Source of the DNA: Scleromatobacter sp039920745
GTDB taxonomy: Bacteria; Pseudomonadota; Gammaproteobacteria; Burkholderiales; Burkholderiaceae_C
DNA length: 64,000 bases
NCBI GenBank assembly: GCA_039920745.1
Contig: JBDSDD010000026.1
Span: forward strand, 1 to 64,000
Direction of reading: 5' to 3'
Below the pieces are notes generated by a model. It did no database searches. It was given only the letters and a program-made list of their open reading frames with translations, and was not told the origin of the DNA. Of this stretch, positions 1 to 8,160 are shown piece by piece; positions within the stretch are counted from its first letter, which is position 1, and every line of letters starts with the position of its first letter. Made by a program: the position numbers and the translations under genes.

Positions 1-742
1 CGGCCAGGCCCGGGATGCCGCTCTCGGCCACCGTCGGCACCTCCGGCATCGACGCCAGGCGCTTCGCCGAGGTCACCGCGAGGGCGCGCAGCTTGCCGCT
101 CGCGATGTGCGGGCCGGCGACGACCGTGGTGTCGAACATCATGTCGACCTGGCCGCCGATCACGTCCTGGATCGCCGGGCCGCTGCCCTTGTACGGGATG
201 TGCGTGATGTCGATGCCGGCCTTCGATTTCAGCAGCTCGAGCGCGAGGTGCTGTGAGGTGCCGCTGCCGGCCGAGGCCGAGCTCAGCGGCTTCTTCGCCT
301 TCGCGGCAGCGACCACGTCTTTCAAGGTCTTGTACGGGCTCGCCTGGTTGACGACCAGCACGACCGGGTTGGTGCCGATCAGCGTGATCGGCTGGAACGA
401 CTTGACGGGATCGTAGCCGAGCTTCGGATACAGACTCACGTTGATCGCGTGCGAGCTGATCGTGCCGCCGAGCAGCGTGTAGCCGTCGGGTGCAGCGCGG
501 GCCGCGATCTCGGAGCCGAGGCTGCCACCGGCGCCGCCGCGGTTGTCGACGACGATCGTCGTGCCCAGCAGCGTGCCGAGTTTCTGGCCGATCAGGCGGC
601 CGAGCACGTCGGTCGTGCCGCCGGCCGGGAAGGGCACGATGTAGGTGATCGGCTTGCTCGGCCACTTGTCTTGCGCGAAGACGCTGCCGGTGAGCGCACC
701 GAGCGCGGTGGTGAGGGCGAAGCTGCGACGCGAAATTCTCAT
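1..742 (-). CDS. Bug-family (TctC-like) tripartite tricarboxylate transporter substrate receptor, partial
   Basis: The frame is open from the ATG at 742 to the left edge, so the C-terminus lies outside the window. The start carries a signal sequence with a twin-arginine-like SRRSFAL motif, then a small hydrophobic stretch and an Ala-x-Ala-type end (SVFA-QD). The mature part begins with the hallmark Bug sequence: WPSKPITYIVPFPAGGTTD, a DNRGGAGG loop and a DGYTLL stretch. Family members are periplasmic solute receptors for carboxylates, and many are orphans without adjacent TctAB membrane genes. It is divergent from galactarate dehydratase (144 bases between starts), which suggests, as inference, that it captures a sugar diacid. 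The ligand cannot be read from sequence. Confidence 0.9.
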   Translation of the reverse strand, partial: MRISRRSFALTTALGALTGSVFAQDKWPSKPITYIVPFPAGGTTDVLGRLIGQKLGTLLGTTIVVDNRGGAGGSLGSEIAARAAPDGYTLLGGTISSHAINVSLYPKLGYDPVKSFQPITLIGTNPVVLVVNQASPYKTLKDVVAAAKAKKPLSSASAGSGTSQHLALELLKSKAGIDITHIPYKGSGPAIQDVIGGQVDMMFDTTVVAGPHIASGKLRALAVTSAKRLASMPEVPTVAESGIPGLA

Positions 743-886
743 GCGGGTGTCTCCTGTGATGTGCGCGATTCCGAAGGTATGACGATTGCGGCAAAGCGCC
801 GGCGCGTCAATCGGTGCAGATGCCCACAAGGGACATTCGGCGCCGAACTGACCGAAAATCCGCGTGTCGTTTCACGAAAGGACGCC
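743..886. promoter_or_regulatory. Divergent promoter region between Bug receptor and garD
   Basis: This 144-base gap must hold promoters for both outward-facing genes. I see no clear palindrome or convincing sigma70 pair, and no regulator gene is next to it in the window. Confidence 0.5.
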
Positions 887-2470
887 ATGACCGAAGCCGC
901 CTCCGCCACGATCGCTCGTGCCCCGCTGTTCATCACGATGAACGCGCTCGACAACGTCGCGATCGTCGCGAACGACGGCGGCTTGCCGGCCGGCACGGTG
1001 TTCGCATCAGGGCTGACGCTGATCGACAAGGTGCCGCAGGGCCACAAGGTCGCGCTGGTCGACTTCGCCGCGGGCGACGAGGTGCGGCGCTACAACGTCG
1101 TGATCGGTCGCGCCGCCAAGCCGATCCCGAAAGGCAGCTGGGTCCACGAACGCCTGCTCCAGATGCCCGACGCGCGCTCGCTCGAAGGCCTGCCGATCGC
1201 GACCATGAAGGCGCCGCCGCTGGCAAAGCTCGACGACTTCAGCTTCGAGGGCTACCGCAACGCTGACGGCTCGGTCGGCTCGCGCAACATCCTCGCGATC
1301 ACGACGACGGTGCAGTGCGTGGCCGGCGTGCTCGACTTCGCCGTGAAGCGCATCAAGGCCGAACTGCTGCCGAGTTACCCGAATGTCGACGACGTGGTCG
1401 GGCTCGAACACACGTACGGCTGCGGCGTGGCGATCGACGCGCCCGATGCGGTCATTCCGATCCGCACCTTGCGCAACATCTCGCTGAACCCGAACTTCGG
1501 CGGCGAGGTGATGGTGGTGAGCCTGGGCTGCGAGAAGTTGCAACCCGAGCGCCTGCTGCCGCCCGGCAGCTTCCCGATCGCCGACGAGCGTGACCCCGCG
1601 CTGGGCCCCGAGACGGTGTGCCTGCAAGCCGACTCGCACGTCGGCTTCATGTCGATGATCGCCTCCATCCTCGCCAGCGCGCGCCCGCACCTCATGCGCC
1701 TGGACGCGCGTCGGCGCGAGCAGGTTCCGGCGAGCGAGCTGGTGGTGGGCGTGCAGTGCGGCGGCAGCGATGCGTTCTCGGGTGTCACCGCGAACCCCGC
1801 CGTCGGCTTCTGCGCCGACTTGCTGGTGCGCGCCGGCGCCACCGTGATGTTCAGCGAGAACACCGAGGTGCGCGACGCCGTCGACCAGCTCACCAGCCGC
1901 GCCGCCACGCCCGCCGTCGCCGACGCCATCGTGCGCGAGCTCGGTTGGTACGACCGCTACCTCGAACGCGGCCGCGTCGACCGCGCCGCCAACACGACGC
2001 CCGGCAACAAGGCGGGCGGGCTGTCCAACATCGCGGAAAAGGCGATGGGCTCGATCATCAAGAGCGGCACGTCGGCGATCTCGCACGTTATCGCGCCCGG
2101 CGAGAAGCTGCGCCAGGACCAGCGCGGCCTGGTCTACGCGGCCACGCCAGCCAGCGACTTCATCTGCGGCACGCTGCAGCTGGCCGCCGGCATGAACCTG
2201 CACGTTTTCACCACCGGCCGTGGCACGCCGTACGGCCTGGCCGAGTGCCCGGTGATCAAGGTCGCCACGCGCAGCGATCTGGCGCGTCGCTGGAACGACT
2301 TGATGGACGTCAACGCCGGCAAGATCGCCGACGGCGACGCCACGATCGAAGACACGGGCTGGGAGCTGTTCCGGCTGCTGCTGTCGGTGGCCAGTGGCAA
2401 GAAGACGTGGGCCGAGCATTGGAAACTGCACAACGCGCTGGTGCTGTTCAATCCGGCGCCGGTGACTTGA
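887..2470 (+). CDS. garD: Galactarate dehydratase (UxaA/GarD family)
   Basis: Converts galactarate to 5-dehydro-4-deoxyglucarate in cytosolic sugar-diacid catabolism. The 527-residue product matches the family length (E. coli GarD about 523). An N-terminal SAF-like region (about residues 15-90, with IPQGHKV-like VPQGHKVALVD) is followed by FEGYRNADGSVG, TYGCGVAID near residue 178, NPNFGGEVMVVSLGCEK, QCGGSDAFSGVTANPA, ATPASDFICGT and a C-terminus ending NPAPVT, all close to E. coli GarD. The frame stays open upstream to 449, but the ATG at 887 begins the conserved alignment and the upstream extension runs through the divergent promoter. Altronate dehydratase is the alternative, but the GarD-type motifs run along the whole length. 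Confidence 0.92.
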   Translation: MTEAASATIARAPLFITMNALDNVAIVANDGGLPAGTVFASGLTLIDKVPQGHKVALVDFAAGDEVRRYNVVIGRAAKPIPKGSWVHERLLQMPDARSLEGLPIATMKAPPLAKLDDFSFEGYRNADGSVGSRNILAITTTVQCVAGVLDFAVKRIKAELLPSYPNVDDVVGLEHTYGCGVAIDAPDAVIPIRTLRNISLNPNFGGEVMVVSLGCEKLQPERLLPPGSFPIADERDPALGPETVCLQADSHVGFMSMIASILASARPHLMRLDARRREQVPASELVVGVQCGGSDAFSGVTANPAVGFCADLLVRAGATVMFSENTEVRDAVDQLTSRAATPAVADAIVRELGWYDRYLERGRVDRAANTTPGNKAGGLSNIAEKAMGSIIKSGTSAISHVIAPGEKLRQDQRGLVYAATPASDFICGTLQLAAGMNLHVFTTGRGTPYGLAECPVIKVATRSDLARRWNDLMDVNAGKIADGDATIEDTGWELFRLLLSVASGKKTWAEHWKLHNALVLFNPAPVT

Positions 2471-2572
2471 GGCGGTTGAGAAATGGGCGCCTGCCGTTGA
2501 CCCGCGGTCCACGCTAGCCGGCCACTATCGTCCGAAGTCCCCCGGTCAGAAAGCCGACAAGCAACGCCTGAG

Positions 2573-2713
2573 TCACCGATCCTTGGGCTTCTCCGGCGGG
2601 TGTTCGGGGCTGCCGGGCTTGGGGACGTCGCCGATCACTGTCTTGAGCGGGCAGACGTTGAATGCCGGGCACTTCTTGCAGCCGGCGACAAGGGCAATCG
2701 GGCAGAGCGTCAT
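2573..2713 (-). CDS. Cysteine-rich miniprotein (46 aa), unknown function
   Basis: A 46-residue ORF starting at the ATG at 2713, with AGGA eight bases upstream. It has four cysteines in the pattern C-x6-G-C-x2-C-x5-C (TLCPIALVAGCKKCPAFNVC), which could bind a metal or an Fe-S cluster or form a zinc knuckle. The tail is Pro/Lys/Glu rich (PEHPPEKPKDR). The frame extends upstream to 2827, but that part runs into the marR promoter. I recall similar small uncharacterised proteins in Burkholderiales, but cannot name a family. It is divergent from the marR-CPBP pair. Function is unknown. Confidence 0.55.
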   Translation of the reverse strand: MTLCPIALVAGCKKCPAFNVCPLKTVIGDVPKPGSPEHPPEKPKDR

Positions 2714-2838
2714 GGCAGCATCCTGTTGAGCGTGGGCCTGCCGCAGGATACGCCGGTATCGGCTCGAGCCAAAGATCAGTGTCTTGCTTTCTCCGGTATT
2801 TGCTTGCGCACTTATATAAGCCAGCATATACTTGCTGA

Positions 2839-3339
2839 ATGAAACGAGGACTTGGAACCCAACTGCGCCACCTCATCGAACTATTGGACGGAGCCGTTGG
2901 CGCTGCGTATGAGGCCGAGGGGCTGGCCTATCGCCCGCGCTACACCCCCCTGATGCGCGCCTTGCAGGAACGCGATTGTGCGGGCATCGGTGAGTTGGCC
3001 GGGTTGGCGGGCATCTCGCAGCCGGCCGCGACACAGACCATCGCGCTGATGATCCAGGACGACCTGGTCTCGTCCGAGCGCGGCCCGGTCGACGGGCGCC
3101 AGCGCGTGGTCCGCCTGACCGACCATGGCCGGGCGCTGATGCCGACCCTGCAGGCGTGCTGGCAGGCCACTGCGTCGGCCGCGGCCACGCTCGATGCCGA
3201 CCTGGCGATGCCGCTGTCGCAGTTGGTCGACGAAGCCCTGCAAGCCCTCCAACGTGAATCCTTCGGCCAGCGCATCCAGTCCGCGCGCGCCGCCGCTGCA
3301 AAGACCATCCCTGTTCCCGGAAAGAAGAAGATCAAATGA
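2839..3339 (+). CDS. MarR-family transcriptional regulator
   Basis: 166 residues. The winged-helix core spans about residues 30-110: RDCAGIGELAGLAGISQPAA is the helix-turn-helix, followed by QTIALMIQDDLVSSERGPVDGRQRVVRLTDHG, the typical MarR wing with its DxR pattern and the 'LTDHGRALM' end. The C-terminus is basic (PVPGKKKIK). The start ATG at 2839 sits just after AT-rich DNA (tatataag / catata) that probably contains its promoter. The stop overlaps the start of the CPBP protease gene by four bases (ATGA), so the two are translationally coupled. The ligand is unknown; the coupling suggests it controls or acts with the membrane protease. Confidence 0.88.
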   Translation: MKRGLGTQLRHLIELLDGAVGAAYEAEGLAYRPRYTPLMRALQERDCAGIGELAGLAGISQPAATQTIALMIQDDLVSSERGPVDGRQRVVRLTDHGRALMPTLQACWQATASAAATLDADLAMPLSQLVDEALQALQRESFGQRIQSARAAAAKTIPVPGKKKIK

Positions 3340-4205
3340 AGACGCTGTTCATCAATCGCGACGGGGGCGTGCGCGCCGGCTGGAAGATCGCGGCCTGCCT
3401 GCTGCTGACCGGCCTGCTGGCCGCGACACTGATCGCGGTGCGCCGCCTGCTGCCGGTCGACCTCCAGCACGTGCTGCTGGAACCCGTCCTGATGGCCGTC
3501 GGCGCGCTGCTGGCCGCCTGGATCTGCCTGCGTATCGAACGGGCCCCGCTGACCTCCATCGGCCTGCGCCTCGATACCCGCTTCCTGCGCGATGGCGGCC
3601 GGGGCACGCTGGCGGGCATCGGCCTGCTGGCACTGAGTGCGTTGCTGGTCTGGCTCGGCGACGGCTTCCACCTCGAGCGCGCACTCGCACCGGAAGGTCG
3701 CACATTGGTCGTGTGGAAGATCGTCCGGACCCTGCTGCCCTTGGCCGTCTTCGAGGAACTGACCTTTCGGGGCTATCCGTTCCAACGCGCGCTCGCCAGC
3801 CTCGGCCCCCGGTCCGCCGTGCTGGTGTTCGCACTGCTGTTCGCGCTGATCCACCTGCCCAACCCCGGCCTGAACGGCGGCACCTTCGTGCTGGCGGTGG
3901 CGAACCTGTTCCTGGCCAGCGTGATGCTCAGCCTGTGCTACCTGCGCAGCCGCAGCCTGGCCTTGCCGATCGGCGTGCACCTGGGTTGGAACCTGGCCCA
4001 GACCTGCCTCGGATTTCCGTCCAGCGGCAACCCCTCGCACGGCGTGTGGATGCCGATCTTCCACGGCAAGGCGGCTTGGCTGACTGGAGGCGAATTCGGA
4101 CTCGAGGCCTCGTTCGCCGGCGTCGTCGTCCTGGCTTTGGCGATCGTCGTTCTCGCGCAGTGGACGCCCTCCGCGAGCGCGCGTCCCCGCGCGGTCGAAG
4201 CCTGA
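3336..4205 (+). CDS. CPBP-family intramembrane glutamic endopeptidase
   Basis: 289 residues with about eight hydrophobic segments. It carries the ABI/CPBP (CAAX protease and bacteriocin-processing) motifs: EELTFRG at residues 140-146 with the two catalytic glutamates, FALIHLP with His173, and a third His in GVHLGWNLAQ. These residues define the intramembrane glutamate protease fold of the Rce1 type. The substrate is unknown; relatives act in bacteriocin self-immunity, signalling or prenyl-protein processing. It overlaps the upstream marR by four bases. No bacteriocin-like gene is visible nearby. Confidence 0.88.
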   Translation: MKTLFINRDGGVRAGWKIAACLLLTGLLAATLIAVRRLLPVDLQHVLLEPVLMAVGALLAAWICLRIERAPLTSIGLRLDTRFLRDGGRGTLAGIGLLALSALLVWLGDGFHLERALAPEGRTLVVWKIVRTLLPLAVFEELTFRGYPFQRALASLGPRSAVLVFALLFALIHLPNPGLNGGTFVLAVANLFLASVMLSLCYLRSRSLALPIGVHLGWNLAQTCLGFPSSGNPSHGVWMPIFHGKAAWLTGGEFGLEASFAGVVVLALAIVVLAQWTPSASARPRAVEA

Positions 4206-4209
4206 TTCG

Positions 4210-4557
4210 CTAGCCGAGTGGCCGAGCCGGGCCTTGCGCCTGACTCCGAAAAGGTTCGACGGCGAGGCTTCCCAGGATTGCCTGGGCCTGGCCGGGAGTC
4301 CGCGCCCGCAGCCAGTTCAAGTGCGCGAAACTTTCAGAGGAACGCAGCTCGGCGAACTCGCGCCGACGCCGGTGGAAAGTCGTCAGGATCCACCAGAGAA
4401 TGGATTCGCGTGAGAAGAATGTCCGGCGCAGCGTCTCGGCGTTGTCGTGAAACACGCGTTCACCGAGCAAGCCGCGGCGCAGCGAGCGTTTCAACCCGCG
4501 CCAGAAGACACGCGGCAGGCTGAGATCGAGCCAGACAATGCGCCGAGATGTCGACAT
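4210..4557 (-). pseudogene. 5'-truncated adenylate-kinase-like P-loop NTPase remnant
   Basis: 115 codons. The product (RRIVWLDLSLPRVFWRGLKR, then RESILWWILTTFHRRRREFA, then HLNWLRARTP) resembles the C-terminal part of the roughly 175-residue 'adenylate kinase / FlaR-like' P-loop family: the strand with WLD, the Arg-rich lid and the SRESILWW segment. The N-terminal 60-70 residues with the Walker A loop are missing, because the ferredoxin reductase gene ends only 10 bases upstream. It is therefore probably a decayed remnant left by a deletion, though it could still be translated from the ATG at 4557 as a readthrough product of the upstream operon. Family assignment is from recalled motifs. Confidence 0.55.
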
Positions 4558-4567
4558 CTTGCCCAGG

Positions 4568-5623
4568 TCAGACGCCCAGCAGCTTGTGGATGCGCGAGCT
4601 GCTGGTCGTGTACTCGATGGGCCCGTCGTCGCCCGGGCTGAGATGCCCGGCCACGCCCGCGGCCGCGAGCGTGGCCTCGTGGAAGGCCGACAGGATCAGG
4701 CGCTGCTTGCCGGGGTAGTGCACCACGTCACCAATGGCGAACAGGCCGGGCACGCTGGTCTGGAACTTCGCGGTCTCCACGTCCACTCTGCGCCGCTCCA
4801 GCGCGAGGCCCCAATCGGCGAACGGGCCCAGCTTGGGCGACAGGCCTTGCAGCACGACCACGGTGTCGACCGGCAGCGAAACGGTGGCGCCGGTGGCGTC
4901 CAGCAGCGTCAGCGCCGCGAGCTGGTCGCCGTCGACCGCGAGGCCTGTGGGCTGGCCCGCGACGAACTGCAGCGCACCGGCCGCGCAGGCGCCGCGGAAG
5001 GCGGCGACGGTGTCGTCAGCGGCGTCGAATGCGTCGCGCCGATGGATCAGGGTCACGCGCGCGGGTGCGTCGCTCGCGTGGCGCGCGACCGCATCGCACA
5101 GGCGCATCGCGAACGCGAGCGCCTGTTCGGTGGCGCCCGACACCACCACGTTCTTGCCAGCGAGCGCGTTGGCTGGGATCGCCTCCGTGCGATGGAACAG
5201 CTGACGGCCTTCGAACGCGTCGAGGCCCGCCACCTTCAGCGTGCGCGGCACGAACGCGCCGACGCCCGCAGCCAGCACGATGGCGCCACAGTCGAAGTGC
5301 AGACCGGCGCGCGTGCGCACGTCGAAACGTCCGCCCTCGGTGGGCGTGACCTGGCTGACCAACTGGTCGAAATGGAACGCGGGGGCGAACGGCTTGATCT
5401 GCGCGAGCAGCCGATCAGTCAGCTCACGGCCGGTGCACGCGGGCAATGCCGGGATGTCGTAGATCGGCTTGTCGCCGTACAGCTCGACGCACTGGCCGCC
5501 CGCGAAGGGCAGGGCGTCGACGACCTGCGCGGATATCTCGCGCAGGCCCAGCTCGAAGACCTGGAACAGGCCCGCGGGGCCAGCGCCGATGATCAGTGCA
5601 TCCGTCTTGATGGGCGAGGTCAT
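4568..5623 (-). CDS. Thioredoxin-reductase-like ferredoxin--NADP+ reductase
   Basis: 351-residue FAD/NAD(P) oxidoreductase. The FAD-binding GAGPAG motif is at residues 13-18, GGQC near 43-46, and a C-terminal FAD loop GLFAIGDVVHYPG is followed by the TSSS(R)IHKLLGV tail typical of YumC/TrxR-like ferredoxin reductases. There is no CxxC redox pair, unlike thioredoxin reductase. The usual GGGDSA NADP motif appears as SGATEQALAFA, while the 2'-phosphate-binding HRRDAF is kept. It lies 36 bases downstream of fdxA and in line with the sulfite reductase genes, so it probably passes electrons from NADPH to ferredoxin for CysI; that role is inferred. Confidence 0.85.
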   Translation of the reverse strand: MTSPIKTDALIIGAGPAGLFQVFELGLREISAQVVDALPFAGGQCVELYGDKPIYDIPALPACTGRELTDRLLAQIKPFAPAFHFDQLVSQVTPTEGGRFDVRTRAGLHFDCGAIVLAAGVGAFVPRTLKVAGLDAFEGRQLFHRTEAIPANALAGKNVVVSGATEQALAFAMRLCDAVARHASDAPARVTLIHRRDAFDAADDTVAAFRGACAAGALQFVAGQPTGLAVDGDQLAALTLLDATGATVSLPVDTVVVLQGLSPKLGPFADWGLALERRRVDVETAKFQTSVPGLFAIGDVVHYPGKQRLILSAFHEATLAAAGVAGHLSPGDDGPIEYTTSSSRIHKLLGV

Positions 5624-5659
5624 CGCAGCGCGGCGAGCCGAGAAACGATCAACGAGCGA

Positions 5660-5983
5660 TCACTTGATCAGTTCACCGATCTTGTCTTTCACGTCTTTCC
5701 AGTCGTCCGCATCCGGCAGCGCGGCCTTGCGCTTGGTGATGCTGGGCCAGGTCTTGGCCAGGTCGGCGTTGATCTTGATGAACACGAGCTGGTCGGCCGG
5801 CACGTCTTCCTCGGGCAGGATCGCGTTGACCGGGCACTCGGGGATGCACACGGCGCAGTCGATGCACTCGTCCGGGTCGATCGTCAGGAAGTTCGGGCCT
5901 TCGCGGAAGCAATCGACGGGGCACACGTCCACGCAATCGGTGTACTTGCAACGGATACAGGCTTCGGTAACGACGTGGGTCAT
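5660..5983 (-). CDS. fdxA: Ferredoxin FdxA (7Fe-8S type)
   Basis: 107 residues. The first cluster region CIRCKYTDCVDVCPVDC resembles 7Fe ferredoxins (3Fe-4S site), and the second, CIDCAVCIPECPVNAI, is a classic CxxCxxCxxxCP 4Fe-4S site. The roughly 45-residue C-terminal extension ending in KDKIGELIK is typical of Azotobacter FdI/FdxA-type proteins. It is a soluble cytosolic electron carrier. It lies between cobA (42 bases upstream) and the ferredoxin reductase (36 bases downstream) on the same strand, which supports a role feeding sulfite reductase. Confidence 0.93.
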   Translation of the reverse strand: MTHVVTEACIRCKYTDCVDVCPVDCFREGPNFLTIDPDECIDCAVCIPECPVNAILPEEDVPADQLVFIKINADLAKTWPSITKRKAALPDADDWKDVKDKIGELIK

Positions 5984-6025
5984 GGCAGCGGGTGCGTGGC
6001 GAACAAGGCTGGAGCAGCCGGGATT

Positions 6026-6787
6026 CTAAGGCTTGACGACTGCCGACTGAAGCGGCAGGGCGATGGTGTCTTCGCAGGAGGCTGGCGCGGCTGTCAGCGC
6101 GGTGGCGCCGACGCCGACGATGACCACCGTCGGGCGCCCGCCGTGCAGCACGACGGCCTCCGGCAGGGTGTCGACGCGGTGGTCACTGCCGTGCTGGTCG
6201 GGCCAGCCGGCGCGCGAGACGACGGCGACCGGGGTCTCGGGCGCCCAGCCGGCACCGATCAGGCGGCGTGACAACGCGGCGAGCTGGCGGCCGGCCATGT
6301 AGAAGACCTCGGTGTCGGCGCCGCGCGTGGCGACCAGCTGCCCGGCGCGCGTCATCGCCGTGCTCAGCGCGACGCTGCGCCCCGAGCCGCGGCGCGTCAA
6401 CGGGCGCTGGAGGTCGGCGGCGGCGGCGATGGCCGCGGTGACGCCGGGCACGACCTCGCACGGGATGCCGGCGGCGGCCAGCGCCTCCAGTTCCTCGTCG
6501 AGGCGGCCGAACACGCTCGGGTCGCCGCCCTTGAGCCGCACGACATGGCCGCCGGCCCGCGCGTGCTGCACCAGCAGCGCGTTGATGCGCGCCTGGGCGG
6601 TGGAGTCGCAGAAGCCGCGCTTGCCGACATCGATCCACTCGGCGTGCGGCGCCATCTCGCGCAGCGCCGGGTCGATCAGCGCGTCGTGCAGCACCACGTT
6701 CGCGCTGGCCAGCGCCCGCGCGCCGCGCAGCGTGATCAGGTCGGCAGAACCGGGGCCGGCACCCACGATAGTCACTCGGGTCATCAT
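6026..6787 (-). CDS. cobA: Uroporphyrinogen-III C-methyltransferase
   Basis: About 253 residues. It makes precorrin-2 from uroporphyrinogen III with two SAM, the first step to siroheme (sulfite reductase cofactor) and cobalamin. Diagnostic motifs are TIVGAGPGSADLITLRG at the N-terminus, DVGKRG, RLKGGDPSVFGRLDEE and the PGVTAA loop, then TRRGSGRS and FYMAGRQL. ATG codons at 6787 and 6784 are both possible, with a weak GGA just upstream; an in-frame ATG at 6814 would add nine unconserved residues. There is no CysG dehydrogenase/ferrochelatase domain, so those steps must be encoded elsewhere. It sits in the cys gene line downstream of cysH. Confidence 0.92.
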   Translation of the reverse strand: MMTRVTIVGAGPGSADLITLRGARALASANVVLHDALIDPALREMAPHAEWIDVGKRGFCDSTAQARINALLVQHARAGGHVVRLKGGDPSVFGRLDEELEALAAAGIPCEVVPGVTAAIAAAADLQRPLTRRGSGRSVALSTAMTRAGQLVATRGADTEVFYMAGRQLAALSRRLIGAGWAPETPVAVVSRAGWPDQHGSDHRVDTLPEAVVLHGGRPTVVIVGVGATALTAAPASCEDTIALPLQSAVVKP

Positions 6788-6877
6788 GATGTCCAACGGT
6801 AGTGCAGCAGGCATCCGCCTGCAAGCAGGCAGCAGCGGGCCGGGCGTCGACGCCCGCTCAGGTGATCGCGGGTCGGG

Positions 6878-7663
6878 TCAGGCCGCGGCCGTTTCGGCGC
6901 TCTTGGTGGCATGCAGGCCGCATTCCTTCGCGGCCTCGTCTTCCCACCACCAGCGGCCGGCGCGGAAGTCCTCGCCGACGGCGATCGCGCGCGTGCAGGG
7001 CGCGCAGCCGATGCTGGGCATGAACTCGTCGTGCAGCGGGTTGAACGGCACGTCGTGCGTGGCGATGTAGTGCCAGACGTCGTTCCACGTCCAGTCGGCC
7101 AGCGGGTTGACCTTGGTGCGGCCGTTGGCCTCGGACTCGATGAACGGCACGGCGCCGCGGTTGTTCGACTGCTCGCGGCGCAGGCCCGTGATCCACGCCG
7201 TGCGGCCGTCCAGCATGCGGCCCAGCGGCTCCATCTTGCGGATCTGGCAGCAGCTCTTGCGCAGCTCGAGGCTCTGGTACATCGCCTCTTCGCCGTGCTG
7301 GCGCACGAAGTGGACGACCTGTTCCTCGCGCGGGCGGTAGACCTCCACCGGCAGCTCGTAGCGCTGCTCGATGCGCGGGATCAGCGCCGACGTCTCGGGA
7401 TGCAGCTTGCCGGTCTCCAGCGTGCCGATGGCGATGCCCAGGTGCAGGCGCGCGATCAGGTCGGTGACGACCATGTCTTCCGCGCCGAGGCTGGTGGCCT
7501 GCACGACGCTGCCGCGGTGATCCTGCGCGGTGGCGCGCAGCAGCTCGATGGTGGCGTCGAGCTTGGCAGCGAAGTCGGCGCTGGGACGCGCATACAGCGC
7601 GATGGCCGAGGCCCTGGCCGGTGCCTGCAAAGGCGAGAACGAAGAGACTTCGGAAACACCCAT
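6878..7663 (-). CDS. cysH: Phosphoadenylyl-/adenylyl-sulfate reductase (CysH, Fe-S type)
   Basis: 261 residues. Reduces activated sulfate to sulfite with thioredoxin. The SLGAEDMVV segment is the PP-loop region of PAPS reductases. KSCCQIRK plus the C-terminal-side IGCAPCTRAI give the CC...CxxC ligand set of the [4Fe-4S] cluster found in APS-type enzymes and absent from E. coli CysH, so adenylyl sulfate is the likelier substrate. WITGLRREQS is conserved. The ATG at 7663 has GAGG upstream and follows the DUF934 stop by one base; the frame also opens at 7678. The cysD and cysN genes that often follow cysH in this order are absent here. Confidence 0.92.
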   Translation of the reverse strand: MGVSEVSSFSPLQAPARASAIALYARPSADFAAKLDATIELLRATAQDHRGSVVQATSLGAEDMVVTDLIARLHLGIAIGTLETGKLHPETSALIPRIEQRYELPVEVYRPREEQVVHFVRQHGEEAMYQSLELRKSCCQIRKMEPLGRMLDGRTAWITGLRREQSNNRGAVPFIESEANGRTKVNPLADWTWNDVWHYIATHDVPFNPLHDEFMPSIGCAPCTRAIAVGEDFRAGRWWWEDEAAKECGLHATKSAETAAA

Positions 7664-7664
7664 C

Positions 7665-8144
7665 TCAAGCTGCCTCACGCGCGAAATGCGGCTGGGGTTG
7701 CAGGACGTCGCCCTGGTAGTGGCCGGCGGGGAAGAAGCCCAGCGCCCGTTCGGCTGAAGCCTGGCGCTCGCCCTCGCGCAGCACGACGGCGTCGAAGCCC
7801 GAGCGCTGCAGCAGCGGCATCATGTCGACGACGATCTCGCCGGTCGCGCGCACCTCGCCCGAATAACGCAGGCGCGCGCGCAGCACATGGGCCTGCGAGT
7901 ACGCGCGGCCATCGACCCACTTCGGGAACTCGAGGGCGATCAGCGCGATGCGCGGCAGGTCGGCTGCCAGCGCCTCGACGTCGGCGGTGTTGGGCAGGAG
8001 CACGCCCACCGTCACGTCGGTGCACCAGGCGTCGCGCACAGCCTCCCATTGCGTCAGCGTCAGCAGGCGGTACGGGGCGGGGCCGGCGATCTCGGAGTCG
8101 GGCAGCAGCAGCCAGGAGTCAACGTGCTTGTCGATGAATTTCAT
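7665..8144 (-). CDS. DUF934 domain-containing protein of the sulfate-reduction operon
   Basis: 159 residues, starting at MKFIDKHVDSW, with GGAG nine bases before the ATG at 8144. The domain has no known catalytic mechanism. The family is found almost only between sulfite reductase and APS reductase genes in proteobacteria, and is thought to be an accessory factor in sulfite reduction (from context only). Conserved-looking blocks are LALEFPKWVDGRAYSQAHVL-like (here LIALEFPKWVDGRAYSQA), RLRYSGEVRATGEIVVD and FDAVVLREGE. The gene nearly abuts cysH (one base) and starts 17 bases after the cysI stop. The frame extends upstream to 8195, but that would overlap cysI. Confidence 0.88.
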   Translation of the reverse strand: MKFIDKHVDSWLLLPDSEIAGPAPYRLLTLTQWEAVRDAWCTDVTVGVLLPNTADVEALAADLPRIALIALEFPKWVDGRAYSQAHVLRARLRYSGEVRATGEIVVDMMPLLQRSGFDAVVLREGERQASAERALGFFPAGHYQGDVLQPQPHFAREAA

Positions 8145-8160
8145 GAGGTGTTGCTCCGGG

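Noticed and set aside
449..886. Upstream extension of garD
   Set aside because: The added 146 codons run antisense to the Bug gene and through the divergent promoter; the GarD alignment starts at 887.
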